From JALZBL01 sp040004775 (GTDB lineage Bacteria; Actinomycetota; Actinomycetes; Mycobacteriales; Jatrophihabitantaceae): a stretch of DNA of 23,794 bases. Positions 1 through 6,921 of this stretch are shown in pieces. The notes below the pieces were generated by a model that did no database searches, was not told where the DNA came from, and saw only the letters and a list, made by a program, of their open reading frames with translations. The stretch spans positions 1-23,794 of the forward strand of contig JBDUAD010000042.1 in the NCBI GenBank assembly GCA_040004775.1. The letters run 5' to 3'. The number at the start of each line of letters is the position of its first letter. Positions within the stretch are counted from its first letter, which is position 1. A program made the translations under genes and the position numbers.

Positions 1-180
1 CTGGATGCGCAGCACCCGCCACGGGTCGGTGTGCACCCAGTCCGACGGCCCACGGGAGTCGAGCAGGCGTTGGTCGGTGGTGCCGGCCTGCATCTGGGCG
101 CGCCTCAGGACCACCGGCCCGCGTTGCTGCTCCCGCCCGTCGGCGCTGGACGGGACCGGGCTCGGGAATGAATCGCTCAC
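1..180 (-). CDS. LOG/TIGR00730-type Rossmann-fold protein, N-terminal fragment
   Basis: The reading frame opens with GTG at 180 and runs off the left edge, so only the first 60 codons are visible. The fragment has a variable, polar start followed by a conserved-looking stretch (QAGTTDQRLLDSRGP, then DWVHTDPWRVLRIQ). I recognise this from the N-terminal extension of actinobacterial TIGR00730/LOG-type proteins, which are nucleotide-monophosphate phosphoribohydrolases related to cytokinin-activating LOG. The catalytic PGGxGTxxE motif would lie outside the window, so activity cannot be judged. In actinomycetes such genes commonly sit near dapE, which fits dapE lying about 2.4 kb away. A TAGCGT box lies 6 nt before the GTG and there is no Shine-Dalgarno sequence, so the mRNA may be leaderless. 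Family recognition is from memory of the motif only. Confidence 0.62.
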   Translation of the reverse strand, partial: MSDSFPSPVPSSADGREQQRGPVVLRRAQMQAGTTDQRLLDSRGPSDWVHTDPWRVLRIQ

Positions 181-186
181 TCTCGA

Positions 187-192
187 ACGCTA
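187..192 (-). promoter_or_regulatory. -10 box of a probable leaderless promoter for the LOG-type gene
   Basis: The minus strand reads TAGCGT, then six bases, then the GTG start at 180. With normal -10 geometry, transcription would begin at or next to the start codon. No clear -35 hexamer is visible. This is one of five promoters of the same form in the window. Confidence 0.45.
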
Positions 193-246
193 CCGTCAGA
201 GGGGTAGTTGCACTCTCAATCATCCAGAGCCATGAGGAGATCAGCA

Positions 247-930
247 ATGACCGTCAAGGTCGCAGTCATCTATTACAGCGCCACCGGCGGCGTGCACGCG
301 TTGGCCGACAAGGCCGCGGAGGTGGCGCGGGCCGCGGGCGCCGACGTGCGCCTGCGCCGGGCGAGCGAGCTGGCCCCCGATACCGCCATCGACTCCAACC
401 CGGCCTGGCGCGCTCACGCGGACGGTACAGCCAGCCAGGTCGAGATCGCCACGCCGGACGACTTCGAGTGGGCCGACGTGGTCCTGCTCGGCAGCCCGAC
501 CCGCTACGGCAACATCGCCGCTCAGCTCAAGCAGCTGCTGGACACCCTCGGCGGCCTCTGGCAGCAGGGCAAGCTGGCCGACAAGGTCTACGCCGGCTTC
601 ACCGCGTCGGCCACGCTGCACGGCGGCCAGGAGTCCACGTTGCTCGCGCTCTACAACACGATCCACCACTTCGGCGGCATCATCGTCTCTCCCGGCTACA
701 CCGACCCGTCGAAGTTCGTCGACGGCAACCCCTACGGCGTCGGCTTCGTCAGCGGCCAGGGTGGCCAGCCGGGCGAGACCGAGTTCACCGCGATCGCCCA
801 CGAGGTCCAGCGGGCGCTGCGGATCGCCGAGCAGCTCAAGCGCGGGGCCGACGCGGCCTCAGCCGACGCCGCGAACGAAGACGAGCACGAGGACGAGGAC
901 GAGGACGAGAAGGTTCCGGCCGGGGTCTGA
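247..930 (+). CDS. WrbA-like NAD(P)H:quinone oxidoreductase (flavodoxin fold)
   Basis: A 227-residue flavodoxin-fold protein expected to bind FMN and reduce quinones by two electrons in the cytoplasm, protecting against redox cycling. Visible features are the N-terminal phosphate-binding loop (YYSATGGVHALA, residues about 9-20) and the family motif GSPTRYGN near residue 84. These are followed by a WrbA-like GLWQQGKLADK segment, TLHGGQE and the HHFGGIIVSPGY block. The ATG at 247 was chosen because GAGGAGA ends six bases before it; upstream in-frame starts lack such a site. The C-terminus is an unusual acidic tail, almost all Asp and Glu (about residues 213-221), coded by a GACGAG/GAGGAC microsatellite and absent from typical WrbA of about 200 residues. 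The gene is a single unit, divergent from the LOG-type gene and convergent with the EamA gene. Whether it is WrbA proper or another member of the family is open. Confidence 0.85.
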   Translation: MTVKVAVIYYSATGGVHALADKAAEVARAAGADVRLRRASELAPDTAIDSNPAWRAHADGTASQVEIATPDDFEWADVVLLGSPTRYGNIAAQLKQLLDTLGGLWQQGKLADKVYAGFTASATLHGGQESTLLALYNTIHHFGGIIVSPGYTDPSKFVDGNPYGVGFVSGQGGQPGETEFTAIAHEVQRALRIAEQLKRGADAASADAANEDEHEDEDEDEKVPAGV

Positions 931-969
931 CCGGCCGCCTGACCCGGCACCTCCCGCGTCATCCCGGCA

Positions 970-1010
970 GCTGGCCGGACCGCCCCTACCGGGGCTACGG
1001 TCCGGCCGGC
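970..1010. terminator. Bidirectional hairpin between the convergent wrbA-like and EamA genes
   Basis: The arms 970-982 and 998-1010 pair over 12 of 13 positions, and an inner GCCCC/GGGGC stem (982-986 with 991-995) sits inside the loop. The hairpin overlaps the last codons of the EamA gene (stop at 995-997) and lies 40 nt after the wrbA-like stop. There is no T tract, which is usual for actinobacterial terminators. Confidence 0.6.
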
Positions 1011-1981
1011 TGACCGGCCAGCTCGCCGGGCTGCGGCGCGGTTCGCCATTCGCCCGCCCGCACCAGCGCCACCCCGGCGAGGACGAGCGCGCCGCCGGCG
1101 AACTGCACGCCGGTCGGCACCTGGGCGAGCAGTACCCAGGCGAACGCCACCGCGGCCAGCACCTCGGTCAGTCCGACGAACGATGCCAACCGGGCACCGA
1201 GCAAGCGGGTGGCGGCGATTCCACTGACGTAGGCGATCACCGCCGCGACCAGCGACAGCCCGATCACGGGAACCACCCAGCTCAGCCGCTGACCGGCCAG
1301 CTCGACGTCGGCGCTCGAGGTCCGCACCGCAATGGCCCGGGCCGCACCGAGCAGGGACAGGCCGGCGGCCCCGGCCACCAGGCCGGCCCAGGCCATCACC
1401 AGGGGCGGAAGCGGGTCAGCGGTGGCGCTGGAGAGCACGAAGTAGGCGGCCAAGCCCACCGCGGCTCCGAGACCCCACGCCACCCCGACGGGGTCGAGGC
1501 CGGAGACCCCGGTCAGGTTCAGCACCAGCACCAGTCCGATCAGCGCCGCTGCCGCCCCACCGGCGGTCAGGCGACCCGGCCGGTGACCGTGGCGAGCCCA
1601 CATCCACCCCACGACGAGCACGGTGCCCGAGTATTCGAGCAGCAACGCCACCGCGACCGGCACGCGCTCGACGGCGTTGAAATAGCACAGCTGAGGGATG
1701 GCGACCGCGGCCACACCGAAGGCCAGAACCGAGCGCAGTGAGCGGTGGATCATCGACCACCGGCCTCGCAGCTGCCGCAGGGCGAACGGCGTCAGGATGA
1801 CCGCGGCCAAGCCGATGCGGACGGTCACCGCACCGCTCGGCGTCCAGCCGGCGCGAATAAGGGCCGCCGCGAACGGGCCAGAGGACCCGAAGGTCACGGC
1901 CGACAGCCCGGCCAGCGCGAAGCCGGTCCTCGTACGGGCCACCAAGAATCTCCAGTAAGGGAACAAAGCGCGTAGGGTCAT
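995..1981 (-). CDS. EamA-family (DMT superfamily) membrane exporter
   Basis: A 328-residue integral membrane protein with about ten hydrophobic segments arranged as two EamA repeats, the usual architecture and length of drug/metabolite exporters such as RhtA, YdcZ-like and RarD-like proteins. The first repeat begins at FALAGLSAVTFGSSGPF (residues about 20-36). The second begins near WGLGAAVGLAAYFVL and ends with VQFAGGALVLAGVALV, typical of the last helix. The substrate cannot be told from sequence; amino acids, purines or toxic metabolites are all possible. The ATG at 1981 has no Shine-Dalgarno sequence, but a TTGACT/TAGCCT promoter upstream would give a leader of only about eight bases. The gene diverges from a CGNR zinc-finger gene only 44 bp away. 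That arrangement suggests the CGNR protein regulates this exporter, which is inference. Confidence 0.85.
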   Translation of the reverse strand: MTLRALFPYWRFLVARTRTGFALAGLSAVTFGSSGPFAAALIRAGWTPSGAVTVRIGLAAVILTPFALRQLRGRWSMIHRSLRSVLAFGVAAVAIPQLCYFNAVERVPVAVALLLEYSGTVLVVGWMWARHGHRPGRLTAGGAAAALIGLVLVLNLTGVSGLDPVGVAWGLGAAVGLAAYFVLSSATADPLPPLVMAWAGLVAGAAGLSLLGAARAIAVRTSSADVELAGQRLSWVVPVIGLSLVAAVIAYVSGIAATRLLGARLASFVGLTEVLAAVAFAWVLLAQVPTGVQFAGGALVLAGVALVRAGEWRTAPQPGELAGQPAGP

Positions 1982-1995
1982 TACTATTTGACTGC

Positions 1996-2024
1996 AGGCT
2001 AACCTGGCCGCCGAAAGGAGTCAA
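1996..2024 (-). promoter_or_regulatory. Sigma-70-type promoter for the EamA gene
   Basis: On the minus strand TTGACT (2019-2024) is followed after 17 bases by TAGCCT (1996-2001), close to the consensus for a housekeeping sigma factor. The predicted start is near 1989, about eight bases before the ATG. The promoter occupies the whole 44-bp gap and covers the ribosome binding site of the divergent CGNR gene, so a protein bound here could affect both genes. Confidence 0.5.
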
Positions 2025-2025
2025 G

Positions 2026-2568
2026 GTGGTATTTGCTCATGACACGGAGGTGGCCCTGCAGGCGGCCGCCGCGCTGGTGAACACGGCCCACGACGACGAG
2101 CAGCTGGCCACGGTGGCCGATCTCGATGCCTTCGTCACGGCGTGGGGCTGGACCGGCGCGCGTCGGCGCACGGGCGCCGAACTCGACGCCGTAAAGCGCC
2201 TGCGCCCCCGGCTGGAACGGTTCTGGTACGTCGACGAGGACGGCGCGGCGCGAATCGTCAACGAGCTCCTGCACGAGGGACGGGCGCTTCCGCAGCTGGT
2301 CAAGCACGACGGCTGGGGCTATCACGTGCACGCCACGTCCCCGGAGGCGCCGCTGGCTGATCGGATGGCGGTGGAGGGGGCGATGGCGATGGCCGACGTC
2401 ATCCGGATGGACGACATCGACCGTCTGCAGGTCTGTGCGGCCGAGGACTGCGCCGACGTGATGGTCGACGTGTCGAAGAACCGCTCCCGCCGCTTCTGCA
2501 GCCTGCGCTGCAGCAACCGGACGAACGTCGCGGCATTCCGCGCCCGTCGGCGGGACGCGCGCCGCTAG
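2026..2568 (+). CDS. CGNR zinc-finger (ABATE-domain) putative transcriptional regulator
   Basis: A 180-residue protein with the two-part layout of the CGNR family. An N-terminal ABATE-type domain (residues about 1-125, with the early LVNTAHDDEQLATVADLDAFV stretch in split form: LVNTAHDD, then LDAFV) is followed by a C-terminal zinc finger from about residue 135. The finger has CAAEDC, then FCSLRCSNR; the last four residues stand where CGNR gives the family its name, so the Gly is replaced by Ser here. Basic residues follow (RARRRDARR). The GTG at 2026 has AAAGGAG five bases upstream. The family is annotated as stress-related DNA-binding regulators; direct evidence is limited. It is divergent from the EamA exporter and its stop codon overlaps that of dapE in a shared CTAG. 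Confidence 0.8.
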   Translation: MVFAHDTEVALQAAAALVNTAHDDEQLATVADLDAFVTAWGWTGARRRTGAELDAVKRLRPRLERFWYVDEDGAARIVNELLHEGRALPQLVKHDGWGYHVHATSPEAPLADRMAVEGAMAMADVIRMDDIDRLQVCAAEDCADVMVDVSKNRSRRFCSLRCSNRTNVAAFRARRRDARR

Positions 2569-3674
2569 ATCGCGGCGTCGCCGCGCAGGAACCGGACGAG
2601 GGCGTCCTCGGCGGCGATGACCGCGTCGAGCTCCACGTACTCCTCGCGGGTGTGGGCCAGATTCGGGTCGCCGGGGCCGAAGTTCAGGGCGGGGATGCCG
2701 AGCGCGCTGAAGCGGGCCACATCGGTCCAGCCCAGCTTGGCCCGCGGCTCGCCGCCCACCGCGGCGGCGAACGCCCGGGCCAGCGCCCCGTCGAGGCAGG
2801 GGCGAGCCGCAGGTGAGCCGTCAACCACCATGACGGCGAACCCGGCGAAGACTTCTCGGACGTGGGCCTCGGCATCGGCGAGGTCGCGGTCCGGGGCGAA
2901 GCGCAGATTGACGATGACGACGCACTCGTCCGGAATGACGTTGCCGGCCACTCCCCCGCGGACACCGACCGCGTTGAGGCCTTCGCGGTACGGGAGGCCG
3001 TCCACGGAGACCGTGCGCGCGTCGTAATTGCTCAGTCGCTCGAGCACCTCGGCCGCCCGGTGGATGGCGTTGACGCCCAGCCACGAGCGGGCCGAGTGCG
3101 CGCGCCGCCCGTCGACCCGGATCTCGGCCCGCAACGAGCCCTGGCAGCCGCCTTCGACCACGCCGGCCGTGGGTTCCAGCAGGACCGCGAGGTCGGCGGC
3201 CAGCAGGTCAGGATCGTTTGCGGCCACCGCGTTGAGCCCGTTGCGACTGGCCTCGACCTCTTCGCAGTCGTAGAAGATCCAGCTGAGGTCGACGCCCGGG
3301 TCCAGGGCTCCACTGCCTACCAGGTGAGCCACCCGCAGAGCCACGGCGTCGCCGGACTTCATGTCGGTGGTGCCGCACCCGTAGAGGCGGCCGTCCTGGC
3401 GCCAGGACGGCAGGTTGTCAGCTACCGGCACGGTGTCGAGGTGGCCGGCCAGCACCACCCGCCGGTCCCGGCCGAAGTCCGTGCGGGCCCCCACGACGTT
3501 GCCCCGCCGCCACACGGACAGGCGGGGTTGGGCGGTCAATGCGGCCTCAACCAAGTCGGCCAGGGCGGTTTCGTCGCCGGAGACCGACTCCACGTCGACC
3601 AGCGCCGCGGTGAGGGCCACGGCGTCCGCGGCCAGGTCCAACGGGGGCAGGGTGGACACCGACGGCCTCGTCAC
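2565..3674 (-). CDS. dapE: Succinyl-diaminopimelate desuccinylase
   Basis: An M20-family, di-zinc cytoplasmic amidohydrolase that removes succinate from N-succinyl-LL-2,6-diaminopimelate, giving LL-DAP for lysine and peptidoglycan. Family landmarks are GHLDTVP (first metal-binding His and Asp), YGCGTTDMKSG (bridging Asp), YDCEEVE (catalytic Glu pair), LEPTAG, and HTREEYV near the C-terminus (last metal His). The protein is about 369 residues, normal for actinobacterial DapE. I chose GTG at 3674 over GTG at 3683. A TAAGGT box lies seven bases before 3674, so the mRNA would start at that codon; AAGGTGG could alternatively act as a Shine-Dalgarno site for the same start. The gene is divergent from dapD, the preceding succinylase step, as in Mycobacterium tuberculosis (Rv1202 and Rv1201c). 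Confidence 0.93.
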   Translation of the reverse strand: MTRPSVSTLPPLDLAADAVALTAALVDVESVSGDETALADLVEAALTAQPRLSVWRRGNVVGARTDFGRDRRVVLAGHLDTVPVADNLPSWRQDGRLYGCGTTDMKSGDAVALRVAHLVGSGALDPGVDLSWIFYDCEEVEASRNGLNAVAANDPDLLAADLAVLLEPTAGVVEGGCQGSLRAEIRVDGRRAHSARSWLGVNAIHRAAEVLERLSNYDARTVSVDGLPYREGLNAVGVRGGVAGNVIPDECVVIVNLRFAPDRDLADAEAHVREVFAGFAVMVVDGSPAARPCLDGALARAFAAAVGGEPRAKLGWTDVARFSALGIPALNFGPGDPNLAHTREEYVELDAVIAAEDALVRFLRGDAAI

Positions 3675-3681
3675 GGCCGCC

Positions 3682-3687
3682 ACCTTA
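3682..3687 (-). promoter_or_regulatory. -10 box of a probable leaderless dapE promoter
   Basis: The minus strand reads TAAGGT followed by seven bases and the GTG at 3674. The same bases could be a Shine-Dalgarno sequence (AAGGTGG), so the two readings compete, but both support the same start codon. No good -35 element is seen. Confidence 0.4.
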
Positions 3688-3769
3688 CGCAGCCCGGCGG
3701 CCCGTCCCAGGCGATTCCGGCCCGGCCGGACACCCCTGTGAATCGGTCACCCACGGCCGTCGGCGTCGG

Positions 3770-3775
3770 TACGGT
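3770..3775 (+). promoter_or_regulatory. -10 box of a probable leaderless dapD promoter
   Basis: TACGGT is followed by seven bases and the GTG start at 3783, with no convincing Shine-Dalgarno sequence. It mirrors the dapE promoter across the roughly 100-bp divergent gap, so the two DAP genes appear to have matching leaderless promoters. Confidence 0.45.
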
Positions 3776-3782
3776 GGGCGCC

Positions 3783-4709
3783 GTGGAACGCACCGCCTGG
3801 GGGTTCGGCCTCCGTACCCGCGCCGCCGGCTCGGGGCAGATCCTCGATACGTGGTACCCGGCTCCGGCCCTCGGCCCGGCCGAGGGGCCGAGCCACTTTC
3901 CGGCCGAGCTCAGCGCGCTGGCAGGGGCCGACGAGGCGCGGGGCGTGGTTACCGACGTCGTCCGCACCGAGATCGACCTGGACGCCGCTCCGAGCGACGC
4001 CGCCGACGTCTACCTGCGCCTGCACCTGCTCTCGACCCGCCTGGCCGCACCGAACTCCCTGAACCTGGACGGCGTCTTCGCCCGCCTGGCCACGGTGGTG
4101 TGGACGAGCGCCGGGCCGTGTCCGGTTGACGGCTTCGAGTCGACGCGGGCCCGGCTGCGAGCTCGCGGACCGATGACCGTCCACGGCGTGGACAAGTTCC
4201 CGCGCATGACCGACTACGTCGTGCCCTCCGGTGCGCGGGTGGCCGACGCCGACCGGGTCCGGCTCGGCGCTCACCTGGCAGCCGGCACCACCGTCATGCA
4301 CGAGGGCTTCGTCAACTACAACGCCGGCACCCTGGGCACGTCGATGGTCGAAGGAAGGATCTCGGCCGGGGTGGTCGTGGGCGACGGCAGTGACGTGGGC
4401 GGTGGGGCGTCCATCATGGGCACGCTCTCCGGCGGTGGACGAGAGCGCATCTCAGTCGGCGAGCGCTGCCTGATCGGCGCCAACGCCGGCATCGGCATCT
4501 CCCTGGGCGACGACTGCGTGGTGGCCGCCGGCGTGTACGTCACCGCGGGCGCCAAGATCCGGATGGTCGACGGCAGCGTGGTGAAGGCGGTCGAGCTCTC
4601 CGGCCGGCCGGGCCTGCTGTTCTGGCAGAACTCGCTCACCGGCGCGCTCGAGGTCCGGCCCCGCACAGGGCACGGCGTCGAGCTCAACGCCGCGCTGCAC
4701 GCCAACTGA
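3783..4709 (+). CDS. dapD: Tetrahydrodipicolinate N-succinyltransferase
   Basis: Transfers succinyl from succinyl-CoA to tetrahydrodipicolinate in the cytoplasm, committing carbon to the succinylase branch of DAP/lysine synthesis. The 308-residue product closely follows M. tuberculosis DapD as I remember it. Shared blocks are DTWYPAPAL near the start, DAYLRLHLL-like DVYLRLHLLSTRL, VVWTSAGPCPVDGFE, GVDKFPRMTDYVVP, RVRLGAHLAAGTTVMHEGF, and the hexapeptide-repeat left-handed beta-helix core NYNAGTLGTSMVEGRIS to GGGASIMGTLSGGG. It ends LHAN, like the M. tuberculosis enzyme. These proteins act as trimers with active sites between subunits. The GTG at 3783 matches the conserved N-terminus; another in-frame GTG lies nine bases upstream. 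The next gene begins five bases after the stop, so the two are probably cotranscribed. Confidence 0.95.
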   Translation: MERTAWGFGLRTRAAGSGQILDTWYPAPALGPAEGPSHFPAELSALAGADEARGVVTDVVRTEIDLDAAPSDAADVYLRLHLLSTRLAAPNSLNLDGVFARLATVVWTSAGPCPVDGFESTRARLRARGPMTVHGVDKFPRMTDYVVPSGARVADADRVRLGAHLAAGTTVMHEGFVNYNAGTLGTSMVEGRISAGVVVGDGSDVGGGASIMGTLSGGGRERISVGERCLIGANAGIGISLGDDCVVAAGVYVTAGAKIRMVDGSVVKAVELSGRPGLLFWQNSLTGALEVRPRTGHGVELNAALHAN

Positions 4710-4714
4710 GCGCC

Positions 4715-5512
4715 GTGCGCCGGACCCTGGTCTCCGTCCTCGTCGTCGCCGTCGTGCTGGCCGCCGGCGTATACGGCCTGCGCCGGGCGTGGTCCTCGGT
4801 CTTCGACCGGGTGGCCACCGGCTGCACGTTCTCGAGCATGCGCACCGGTACCGACCAGGCCGCCGTCGCCGCCGAGATGGTCTCGGTGGTGGTTTCGCGC
4901 AGGCTCCCGACCCGGGCCGCGGTCCTCGTCCTGGCCGCCGGGCTGCAGGAGTCCAAGCTGCGCAACATCCCCGCCGGCTCGGGCGACCGTGACTCCGTCG
5001 GTGTGCTGCAGCAGCGACCGTCACAAGGCTGGGGTACTGCGACGGAGCTGGCCGACGTCCGCTACGCCACCGGCGCGTTCCTCGACCGCCTGGTCAAGTT
5101 CAGTTCCTGGCGCACCGAACCCCTTTCCGCGGCCATCCAGAAAGTGCAGGTCTCGGCCGACGGCAACGCCTACGCCCAGCACGAGCCGCAGGCGCAGGCC
5201 ATGGCCGTTGCCCTCACCGGCACCCAGGCCCGCGGCATCCGCTGCACGTTCGCCCCGGTGACCGGGGCCCCGGCGGCGACCGTGGCCGCCCGGCTGACCG
5301 ACGAGCTGCCGGTGAGCCGGGCGCGGGCCTCGGGTCGCACCGTGAGCGTGCCCGGTGCGGGATGGGCCACCGCGAGCTGGCTGGTGGCCCACGCCCAGGA
5401 GTTCGGCATCGACAGTGTCACTTGCAAGGGCGCGCGGTGGCAGCGCTCGAAGGGCTGGTCCGATGATGCAGGCGCGCCGACCGGTGCGGTCACCGCCACC
5501 CTGCGCCCCTGA
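4715..5512 (+). CDS. Secreted or membrane-anchored lysozyme-fold protein of unknown role
   Basis: A 265-residue protein with one N-terminal hydrophobic helix (residues about 3-22) after a short basic start, so it is exported or anchored with the bulk outside the membrane. The core has AAGLQESKLRNIPAGSGDRDSVG followed by LQQRPSQGWG (about residues 74-107, written here in two parts). This resembles the lysozyme-like fold of SLT transglycosylases, in which a Glu after the first helix (here in QESKL) is catalytic. A segment AIQKVQVSADGNAYAQHEP follows, like the AAQAVQRSA motif of actinobacterial members. The last 90 residues (after about 175) are Ala- and Gly-rich with two Cys. Such proteins are sometimes mislabelled heavy-metal transporters. 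The gene starts five bases after dapD, and cell-wall work next to a DAP gene would make sense, though this is inference. Confidence 0.72.
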   Translation: MRRTLVSVLVVAVVLAAGVYGLRRAWSSVFDRVATGCTFSSMRTGTDQAAVAAEMVSVVVSRRLPTRAAVLVLAAGLQESKLRNIPAGSGDRDSVGVLQQRPSQGWGTATELADVRYATGAFLDRLVKFSSWRTEPLSAAIQKVQVSADGNAYAQHEPQAQAMAVALTGTQARGIRCTFAPVTGAPAATVAARLTDELPVSRARASGRTVSVPGAGWATASWLVAHAQEFGIDSVTCKGARWQRSKGWSDDAGAPTGAVTATLRP

Positions 5513-5523
5513 CCAAAGCCGCG

Positions 5524-5545
5524 GCCGACCGCTCGTTCGGTCGGC
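5524..5545. terminator. Bidirectional hairpin between the lysozyme-fold gene and fdxA
   Basis: GCCGACCG (5524-5531) and CGGTCGGC (5538-5545) form a perfect 8-bp stem with a six-base loop. It lies in the 34-bp gap between convergent genes and almost touches the fdxA stop codon at 5547. There is no T tract. Confidence 0.6.
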
Positions 5546-5546
5546 G

Positions 5547-5873
5547 CTAGTGGTCCTCGGCCTGCGGCGGCAGCTGCATGATGAACGGCGGGTCGGCCTC
5601 CACCGTGCCGACCTTGGCCGCGCCACCCGGCGAGCCGAGCTCCTCGAAGAAGTCGACGTTGGCCTGCGTGTAGTCGCGCCACTTGTCGGGAAGGTCGTCC
5701 TCGTAGTAGATCGCCTCGACCGGGCACACCGGTTCGCACGCTCCGCAGTCCACGCATTCGTCCGGGTGGATGTAGAGCATCCGCGCACCGGTGTAGATGC
5801 AGTCGACCGGGCACTCGTCGATGCAGGCCTTGTCGAGCACGTCCACGCACGGTTGGGCGATCACGTAGGTCAT
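5547..5873 (-). CDS. fdxA: FdxA-type 7Fe ferredoxin ([3Fe-4S][4Fe-4S])
   Basis: A 108-residue soluble electron carrier. Cys residues at 9, 17, 21, 25, 40, 43, 46 and 50 match the seven-iron FdxA pattern. The first motif is C-x7-C-x3-C with Pro following, and the second is CVDCGACEPVCP. The [3Fe-4S] cluster would use Cys9, Cys17 and Cys50; the [4Fe-4S] cluster would use Cys21, Cys40, Cys43 and Cys46. Cys25 is a non-ligand in related proteins. The sequence is a close match to Mycobacterium and Streptomyces FdxA, with the usual acidic C-terminal region. The ATG at 5873 follows AAAGGA by about six bases. In many actinobacteria fdxA is followed directly by dapC, but here it is followed by a terminator and no aminotransferase. 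It is divergent from the acetyltransferase gene. Confidence 0.93.
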   Translation of the reverse strand: MTYVIAQPCVDVLDKACIDECPVDCIYTGARMLYIHPDECVDCGACEPVCPVEAIYYEDDLPDKWRDYTQANVDFFEELGSPGGAAKVGTVEADPPFIMQLPPQAEDH

Positions 5874-5954
5874 GGGCATCCTTTCGCAGGTCAGGACAGC
5901 GCAAGCGGGTGCGTCCGCATGCCGCGGATCGCACCGGAGCGCGGAACCGGTCCT

Positions 5955-5960
5955 TAGTAT
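5955..5960 (+). promoter_or_regulatory. -10 box of a probable leaderless promoter for the acetyltransferase gene
   Basis: TAGTAT is followed by seven bases and GTG at 5968. The box also contains the first two bases of the ATG at 5959, so that ATG could not be translated from this promoter. Read on the minus strand the same site gives CATACTAAG, which might serve as a -10 element for fdxA. Confidence 0.4.
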
Positions 5961-5967
5961 GCCGCCT

Positions 5968-6921
5968 GTGCTCGACGACGACTGGCGGGGGCGACGGGTC
6001 GTCGTAAGGCATTGGGCGGGCACCTCGGCGGCCGGGCGCGAGGAGTTCCGCGACGTTCTCGGCGACCTTCTGCAGACCGGCGACGAGATCGTGGTCGACA
6101 CCCGCTCCGGGCGCTGTCGCATCCCCCGCGCCGCAGTGGCCTCGGCCCGACTGGTGCACCCGGCCGCGGTCGATCAGCTCGGCCTGGAGGCCATTGCCGC
6201 GCGCGGCTGGCGGCCCCGGACAGTGGAGACCAGCCCCGACGGCTGGCTGCTGCGCGCGGACGCCGGCTGGACCGGGCGGGCCAATTCCGCGCTGGCGCTG
6301 CACAGCCTGCGCCGGCCACTGCCCGCCGTGACCGCCGACCTCAGCACCTGGTACGCCGCCCACGGGCTGCCGGCCCGGGTCCAGGTGCCTCTGCCGGCGT
6401 TGAGCGCACTGGACCACGGACTCGAGGAACTCGGCTGGACCGTCGGTGACGACGTCGACGTGCTGGTCGCCCGGCTCGACCTGTTGGCCGACCAGGACGC
6501 CGACCCGCCGAACCAGTACGGGCTCGACTTCAGCCCCACACCGACGCCGGACTGGCTGGCCGGCTACCACTACCGCGGCGGCGCCCTGCCACCGCCGGCC
6601 GCGGCGCTGTTGAGCCGCCACGACCGCGTGGTCTTTCTCACCGCCCGCGACCCTGGTGGCAGGGTCGCGGGGGTGGCCCGCGGGGCGGTCGATGACGGCT
6701 GGCTCGGCATCACCGCGGTCGACGTCGTGCCGTCGCGGCGTCGCCAGGGGTGCGGCCGCCAACTGATGCTGGCCTTAGGCCGGTGGGGGGCGGGAAAGGG
6801 CGCGCAGCGGTGCTACCTGCAGGTGTCGACCGGCAACCGCGCGGCCGCCACGTTCTACGGCCGGTTGGGGTTCCACCGTCACCACACCTACCGCTACCGC
6901 GATGCCCCACATCGGCCTTAG
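5968..6921 (+). CDS. GNAT-family N-acetyltransferase, cg3035/Rv0428c-like
   Basis: A protein of about 317 residues with three parts. First is an SH3-like N-terminal domain (DWRGRRVVVRHW, residues about 4-60) that contains TGDEIVVDTRSG. Second is a degenerate middle GNAT-like half. Third is a C-terminal GNAT domain with the acetyl-CoA loop VVPSRRRQGCGRQLM (about residues 253-267) and the closing AAATFYGRLGFHRHHTY. This layout matches the actinobacterial cg3035/Rv0428c family, which has been named N-acetylglutamate synthase in Corynebacterium (family knowledge; the substrate here is not shown). I prefer the leaderless GTG at 5968; ATG at 5959 is the alternative and adds three residues. The last four bases overlap the convergent small membrane protein gene, with overlapping stop codons and no terminator between them. 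Confidence 0.82.
   Translation: MLDDDWRGRRVVVRHWAGTSAAGREEFRDVLGDLLQTGDEIVVDTRSGRCRIPRAAVASARLVHPAAVDQLGLEAIAARGWRPRTVETSPDGWLLRADAGWTGRANSALALHSLRRPLPAVTADLSTWYAAHGLPARVQVPLPALSALDHGLEELGWTVGDDVDVLVARLDLLADQDADPPNQYGLDFSPTPTPDWLAGYHYRGGALPPPAAALLSRHDRVVFLTARDPGGRVAGVARGAVDDGWLGITAVDVVPSRRRQGCGRQLMLALGRWGAGKGAQRCYLQVSTGNRAAATFYGRLGFHRHHTYRYRDAPHRP

Noticed and set aside
5..235. 76-codon plus-strand frame at the left edge
   Set aside because: The minus strand of this stretch carries a conserved-looking LOG/TIGR00730-type N-terminus, and the plus frame has no family likeness.
2862..3782. N-terminal 300 codons of a long plus-strand frame that runs into dapD
   Set aside because: The part before 3783 is antisense to dapE and has no domain character. 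DapD similarity begins only at about 3783, so it is not a fusion.
5959..5961. ATG start for the acetyltransferase gene
   Set aside because: It overlaps the TAGTAT -10 box and has no Shine-Dalgarno sequence. GTG at 5968 fits the leaderless pattern better, though the ATG is not excluded.
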